Of a DNA stretch of 64,000 nucleotides, positions 61,700-64,000 are shown in pieces (within the stretch, counting starts at the first letter, position 1; each line of letters starts with the position of its first letter). Both the position numbers and the translations under genes were made by a program. Origin of the DNA: CAWIHS01 sp963836005 (GTDB lineage Bacteria > Pseudomonadota > Gammaproteobacteria > GRL18); NCBI GenBank assembly GCA_963836005.1, contig CAWIHS010000002.1:186001-250000 (forward strand). The letters are read 5' to 3'. A model generated the notes under the pieces. It worked only from the letters and a program-made list of their open reading frames with translations, searched no databases and had not been told where the DNA came from.

Positions 61700-61826
61700 A
61701 TAACCTGCTCGACATCTGCCACCGCCTGAAGAGAAGCGCCTGCTTGAGATGCTCTTGCTGCATCCATATCATCCTGCAGTCTTGCCAATTTTAAATAATT
61801 CGAATAATTCAGAAAAGAGTCAGTTC
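61700..61826 (-). pseudogene. possible 3' gene remnant
   Basis: Read on the minus strand, a short open frame without ATG gives FLNYSNYLKLARLQDDMDAA and SLQAVADVEQVIQLFSADDF, which looks like protein rather than random sequence. It ends against the HicA-like gene. No family was recognised, so it may equally be chance. Confidence 0.25.
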
Positions 61827-61829
61827 AAA

Positions 61830-61850
61830 ATCAGGCACCACCTGCCTGAT
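61830..61850 (-). terminator. terminator of rsmD
   Basis: On the minus strand ATCAGGCAGGTGGTGCCTGAT forms a perfect 8-bp stem and is followed by TTT, starting a few bases after the rsmD stop. Confidence 0.75.
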
Positions 61851-61854
61851 GCGT

Positions 61855-62436
61855 CTATGTTACAGCCATTAAATAATAAGCCAGCTGCCCGGTTTTTTTC
61901 TCTTTCAAAATTTCCCATGAATTCGGTATCGAAGGACAGCCGAGCTTTTTTTCTGCTTCTATATAAACAAGACTGCCTTTTTTAATCCATTGATCCGCAG
62001 CAAGCAATTGAATCATGGGAGTCAGCAAATTTTGATTAAAGGGAGGATCCAGAAAAATGACATCAAAAGGATGAGCCTGTGTGTAACTTAAATAGTCTCG
62101 CGCATCCGTATTTAGCAGACGGGCATTTGCAGCACTGAGCAGCCTTAAATTGTCCTGAATACATCGTATCGCGGCCGGGTTGGTATCAAGCATAACGACT
62201 TCATCCGCAAAGCGTGATAATGCTTCCAGCCCCAGCGCTCCACTGCCTGTAAAAGGGTCAAAACAACGCGCACCGGCGATATCATACTGCAGCCAGTTGA
62301 ACAGGGTTTCGCGCACCCGGTCCAGAGTAGGCCGCAATCCCTCCTCATCAGCAAAACGCAGTTTTCGGCCGCGCCACTGACCGCCAATAATTCTTAACCG
62401 GTTTGCGGCTGATACAGGTTTAGTTTTTCTTTTCAA
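61855..62436 (-). CDS. rsmD: 16S rRNA (guanine966-N2)-methyltransferase
   Basis: A 193-residue methyltransferase. Motifs: RIIGGQWRGRKLRFADEEGL with RPTLDRVRETLFNWL, the SAM site FDPFTGSGALGLEALSRFA, and the catalytic DVIFLDPPFNQN (DPPF). It methylates G966 of 16S rRNA. Its first 17 bp overlap the end of the M16 peptidase gene, so the genes form one operon in the order M16-M16-rsmD, a common gammaproteobacterial arrangement, and coaD follows nearby after a break. Confidence 0.95.
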   Translation of the reverse strand: MKRKTKPVSAANRLRIIGGQWRGRKLRFADEEGLRPTLDRVRETLFNWLQYDIAGARCFDPFTGSGALGLEALSRFADEVVMLDTNPAAIRCIQDNLRLLSAANARLLNTDARDYLSYTQAHPFDVIFLDPPFNQNLLTPMIQLLAADQWIKKGSLVYIEAEKKLGCPSIPNSWEILKEKKTGQLAYYLMAVT

Positions 62437-63868
62437 CCGTCAGTTCTTCAACAGCCTGCTGTTCATCTCTAGCGACCATGTCAGTTCCTATCTGCAATGC
62501 ATCGATTTCAGGACCCACCACAATGGTGACCATTTTGTCCGGGTATACCCGTCGTTTATAAGCATCAGTGATCTGTTCTATCGTGACAGCCTCTATGTGT
62601 TTATTGTATTCGCTCATATAATCCAGGGGTAAGTCATAAAAACCAATCACCGCCAGGTTTTCGACAATACTTTTATTACTGGCCATACGCAGTGGAAAAC
62701 TCCCGGTAATATTGAGTTTGGCCTGCTCCAGTTCTGCTTCAGTCGGTCCCTGCAGAATAAACTGTTGCAGATTGTCATTAACCAGTGCAATAGCTTCTCC
62801 AGTAGAAGATTTTTTGGTAGTAAAGCTAAACTGGTATGGTCCTTTGGCCCGCATGGGTACCAGGTGACTGCCGATACTATAGGTCAGGCCTCGTTTAACT
62901 CTGACCTCTTTCATCAATCGGGCGCTGAAACCACTGCCGCCGAGTATATGATTACCCACATACAGTGGATAAAAATCATCATCTCCCCGTTTGAGCAAGG
63001 GGCTCCCCATCAGCACCGTAGTTTGGGTAGCAGGATGTTCTTCTTTATAGACTATAGCTTTGGACATCATAGCAACTTCAGGCAGGGCTGGCACTTTTTC
63101 ACCTGCAGGAAAAGCGCGTGAAATTTTTTCCGCATAGGCCTGTGCCTGGGTTAAATTCAAATCACCAACCATGGCCAGGACAGCGTTTTTAGCCACGTAA
63201 AATTGCTCATAATAAGCTTGTAGATCATCCCGAGTAATTTCCTTGACGCTTGCCCGAGTTCCATCAGGGGGGGAGCCGTAAGGGTGTTCGCCATAGAGGA
63301 ACTGGTAAAAATACAGCGAAGCCTTTTTGGCCGGTGTCTGATCCCGATAATCCAGGGCAGCCAGCATTCTATCACTTTCACGCATGACCGCTTCCTCGGG
63401 AAAGGTCGCTGTACTCAGAATATGGGTTAATAGCTCCAATGCGGCATCACGCTGCTGGGCATAACTCAAAGTGCGTAAATTAACAACGGCCATGTCACGG
63501 TAACTGCCCGTGCCATATTCGACGCCAATACTGGTAAATTTTTCCGCAATCTGATTCGCGCTTAAATTTTCTGCACCTTCAAAGATCAATCCATTCGTCA
63601 GTTTTGCGGTACCTGCCAGTGCTCGTTCAGTACTCACATCACGGGCACCGCCAGCATCAAAAATCAGTCTAAAGTCGATAATAGGTAGCGTTTCAGCTTG
63701 CTGAAATAAAACCTTCATACCGTTTTGCGTGCTCCATTGACTGATTTTCCCCACAGTCTGAATATCAGGCGCTTTAGCGACGGCAAAACACTGGCTCAGA
63801 GACATAGCCAGGAACATGCTAATGCTAATAAAAGCCGCCAGGCATTTATTTGAATTTGACAATGGCAT
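62420..63868 (-). CDS. M16 (pitrilysin-like) peptidase family protein lacking the HxxEH motif
   Basis: A 482-residue exported protein with signal peptide MPLSNSNKCLAAFISISMFL...SQCFA. The two M16 halves are recognisable: VLFQQAETLPIIDFRLIFDAGGA...LTNGLIFEGA at the front and LGGSGFSARLMKEVRVKRGL with the R/Y substrate-binding pattern at the back. The place of the zinc motif HxxEH is occupied by non-matching residues (AGTAKLTNGLIFEGA), so it should be the non-catalytic partner. ATG 63868 has AAGGGG upstream and lies 1 bp after the stop of the upstream M16 gene. The two would form an active periplasmic pair. Confidence 0.88.
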   Translation of the reverse strand: MPLSNSNKCLAAFISISMFLAMSLSQCFAVAKAPDIQTVGKISQWSTQNGMKVLFQQAETLPIIDFRLIFDAGGARDVSTERALAGTAKLTNGLIFEGAENLSANQIAEKFTSIGVEYGTGSYRDMAVVNLRTLSYAQQRDAALELLTHILSTATFPEEAVMRESDRMLAALDYRDQTPAKKASLYFYQFLYGEHPYGSPPDGTRASVKEITRDDLQAYYEQFYVAKNAVLAMVGDLNLTQAQAYAEKISRAFPAGEKVPALPEVAMMSKAIVYKEEHPATQTTVLMGSPLLKRGDDDFYPLYVGNHILGGSGFSARLMKEVRVKRGLTYSIGSHLVPMRAKGPYQFSFTTKKSSTGEAIALVNDNLQQFILQGPTEAELEQAKLNITGSFPLRMASNKSIVENLAVIGFYDLPLDYMSEYNKHIEAVTIEQITDAYKRRVYPDKMVTIVVGPEIDALQIGTDMVARDEQQAVEELTVEKKN

Positions 63869-63869
63869 A

Positions 63870-64000
63870 TTAATGGACCCCTTGTATTGAATCACTGACT
63901 GGCTTGGCGGCTTCAGTTTTGTCGGTCGTCACAGGTATTAAATAGGCGACTGTCAGACTTTCAGGAACAAAATACTTTTTTGCCACCTGCTGCAGCTGTT
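63870..64000 (-). CDS. M16 family peptidase, C-terminal end only
   Basis: The last 43 codons of a gene that enters from the right edge: QQVAKKYFVPESLTVAYLIP, then a linker ending SIQGVH and TAA at 63870-63872. YFVPESLTVAYLIP is the usual final strand of an M16 domain. It is the upstream partner of the adjacent M16 gene and presumably carries the zinc motif, which is outside the window. Confidence 0.75.
   Translation of the reverse strand, partial: QLQQVAKKYFVPESLTVAYLIPVTTDKTEAAKPVSDSIQGVH

Overview
The window reads as a chromosomal segment of a gammaproteobacterium of moderate GC content. Supporting markers are slmA, coaBC-dut-algC, rpmB-rpmG, mutM-coaD-rsmD and the order tkt-gap-pgk-pyk-fba. 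The sugar-phosphate/Calvin-type block, a glyoxylate aminotransferase beside a dead glycolate oxidase gene, a TauE-type anion exporter and a tungsten-type aldehyde oxidoreductase would suit a sulfur-oxidising or methylotrophic (possibly autotrophic) lineage. That lifestyle is inference. No RuBisCO, sox, dsr or methane oxidation gene lies in the window. No tRNA, rRNA, prophage, CRISPR array or intact transposase was seen.

Layout. 1-4.9 kb (minus): exopolysaccharide sugar transferase (cut by the window edge), manC, a beta-CASP nuclease and an NlpC/P60 lipoprotein. 5.1-9.9 kb (plus): glcD remnant, aminotransferase, histidine phosphatase, purC, DUF1015. 10.1-20.2 kb (minus): trmO, purK, purE, fba, pyk, pgk, gap, tkt, which is purine synthesis followed by central sugar-phosphate metabolism. 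20.7-25 kb: redoxin, then the methyl cycle metK-ahcY-metF. 26.6-32.8 kb (minus): slmA, argB, an unusual algC-like gene, dut, coaBC. 33-37 kb: radC, a two-gene MotA/ExbD-like ion-channel motor with a long coiled coil, and mlaC. 37-43 kb: ribosomal proteins, a NIF3-like protein, a DUF6056 membrane protein, a cold-shock protein and HyuA. 43.5-50.5 kb: a broken SPFH gene, TlpA-like thioredoxin, TauE, a glycosidase-like secreted protein, an exported methyltransferase and an aldehyde oxidoreductase. 51-55.5 kb: FHA/ABC/Gld-type operon. 56-64 kb: mutM, a candidate sigma-54 small RNA, ggt, ferredoxin, coaD, rsmD and M16 peptidases.

The strongest unexplained signal is a family of short non-autonomous elements whose ends read GTAACTATTCAGCG...CGCTGAATAGTTAC. 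Four copies keep an 8-bp target duplication (three perfect, one with a single mismatch), and an 85-bp relative with different inner ends has another 7/8 match. GTAA ends plus 8-bp duplications point to IS66-type mobilisation. Copies sit next to genes, one fragment ends the glcD remnant, and one lies between rpmG and its terminator. Other notable signals are a sigma-54 promoter driving a candidate RNA with three ACTCTCC boxes, an AlgC-like protein whose catalytic serine reads as glycine, an in-frame stop in an SPFH gene, and an uncharacterised ion-driven motor pair.
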